Source of the DNA: Comamonas sp.
GTDB taxonomy: Bacteria; Pseudomonadota; Gammaproteobacteria; Burkholderiales; Burkholderiaceae_C
Assembly (NCBI RefSeq): GCF_009360615.1
Contig: NZ_SPEY01000050.1
Coordinates: 50,352-114,351 of the forward strand
Length of the DNA stretch: 64,000 nt
Reading direction: 5' to 3'
Positions 63,454 through 64,000 of this stretch are shown one piece after another (position 1 is the stretch's first letter; each line of letters begins with the position of its first letter). The notes beneath the pieces are model-generated. The model did no database searches and was not told the origin of the DNA. It saw nothing but the letters and a program-made list of their open reading frames with translations. The translations under genes were made by a program, and so were the position numbers.

Positions 63454-64000
63454 ATGAAACATATTCCCCGCAAGCGCTTTGGCCAGAATTTCCTGACCGA
63501 CGGCGCCATCATCGACAACATCGTCCAGGCCATCGATCCCAAGGCGGGCGAACCCATGGTCGAGATCGGCCCCGGCCTGATGGCACTGTCCCAGCCCCTG
63601 GTCGAACGCCTGGGCAAGCTCACCGTGATCGAGCTGGACCGTGACCTGGCGACCCGTCTGCGTCTGCGCGATGATCTCGACGTGGTCGAGTCCGATGTGC
63701 TCAAGGTGGACTTCCGCGCGCTGGCCGCACGTCTGGGCGTGGCCAGACTGCGCGTGGTCGGCAATCTGCCCTACAACATCTCCAGCCCCATCCTCTTTCA
63801 TCTGCTGGAGCAGGTGGATGTGGTGCAGGATCAGCACTTCATGCTGCAAAAGGAGGTCATCGACCGCATGGTGGCTGACGCCGGCACCTCGGCCTACGGC
63901 CGTCTGTCGGTGATGCTGCAGTGGCGCTACGCCATGGAGGATGTGCTGTTCGTGCCGCCGGGCAGCTTCAATCCGCCTCCCAAGGTGGACAGTGCCGTGG
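63454..64000 (+). CDS. rsmA: 16S rRNA dimethyladenosine transferase RsmA (3' end beyond window)
   Basis: The 182 visible residues match KsgA/RsmA, which dimethylates A1518 and A1519 of 16S r[16 protein letters not shown] opens the protein, the SAM-binding segment is [14 protein letters not shown], and the catalytic NLPYNIS is present, followed by LQKEVIDRM and the PPPKVDSAV end region. The reading frame continues past 64000. pdxA, often found between surA and rsmA, is absent. Confidence 0.96.
   Translation, partial: MKHIPRKRFGQNFLTDGAIIDNIVQAIDPKAGEPMVEIGPGLMALSQPLVERLGKLTVIELDRDLATRLRLRDDLDVVESDVLKVDFRALAARLGVARLRVVGNLPYNISSPILFHLLEQVDVVQDQHFMLQKEVIDRMVADAGTSAYGRLSVMLQWRYAMEDVLFVPPGSFNPPPKVDSAV

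Overview
This looks like about 64 kb of the chromosome of a betaproteobacterium of the family Comamonadaceae, most like Comamonas or Delftia. The evidence is high GC, the conserved gene orders (lysM-dprA facing def-fmt, lptD-surA-rsmA, kpsF-kdsC-lptC), MetX paired with MetW, a fused indolepyruvate:ferredoxin oxidoreductase, and the short palindromic repeats familiar from this family. The genus is inferred from protein style; no rRNA is present to confirm it. I see no insertion sequence, prophage, CRISPR array, tRNA or rRNA gene.

Layout. 1-3.5 kb: the tail of a probable transporter, ssb, a tandem-FHA protein, and a type IV pilin gene with a sigma-54 promoter followed by an AT-richer pilin accessory gene. 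3.6-11.5 kb: moaC, an M48 peptidase, a small holin-like membrane protein, terC with its own manganese (yybP-ykoY) riboswitch, a DUF3717/DUF1289 protein, yaeQ, purB and a glutathione transferase. 11.6-22.4 kb: a candidate anti-Shine-Dalgarno small RNA, glnE, and a rightward set of yhdP, a nitrilase-family amidohydrolase and a histidine kinase/response regulator pair. 22.5-30.9 kb: an OmpA-like lipoprotein, mltA, a tiny membrane protein that begins on the same CATG as mltA, an MFS exporter, an Lrp-type regulator and the divergent iorAB fusion. 31-38 kb: yajC-secD-secF, a DUF1631 protein, and dprA with a LysM protein. 39.6-46.4 kb: def, a lipoprotein, fmt, azlC-azlD, pgk, a cNMP-binding protein, a hypothetical gene and apt. 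46.5-49.4 kb: the Kdo/LPS genes kpsF-kdsC-lptC plus an SDR. 49.5-51.7 kb: two RRM proteins, then a second manganese riboswitch in front of a TMEM165/GDT1-type exporter. 51.8-53.8 kb: a SAM-II riboswitch and terminator ahead of metX-metW. 54-64 kb: an M20 peptidase, an alpha/beta hydrolase, a degenerate SRAP protein, rsmE, an AmgK-like kinase, lptD, surA and the start of rsmA.

Themes. Much of the window serves the cell envelope: LptD, SurA, LptC, KdsC/KpsF, YhdP, MltA, SecDF-YajC, an OmpA lipoprotein and pili. Regulation by RNA is unusually visible: two manganese riboswitches serve two unrelated metal-exporter families, a SAM-II riboswitch has an intrinsic terminator ending one base before metX, and a C-rich hairpin RNA may lie downstream of glnE. 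Most genes are ordinary housekeeping genes. The best leads are the small-RNA candidate, the two manganese switches, the repeat-derived insertion in metX, the shared-start gene pair and the SRAP protein that lacks its catalytic residues.
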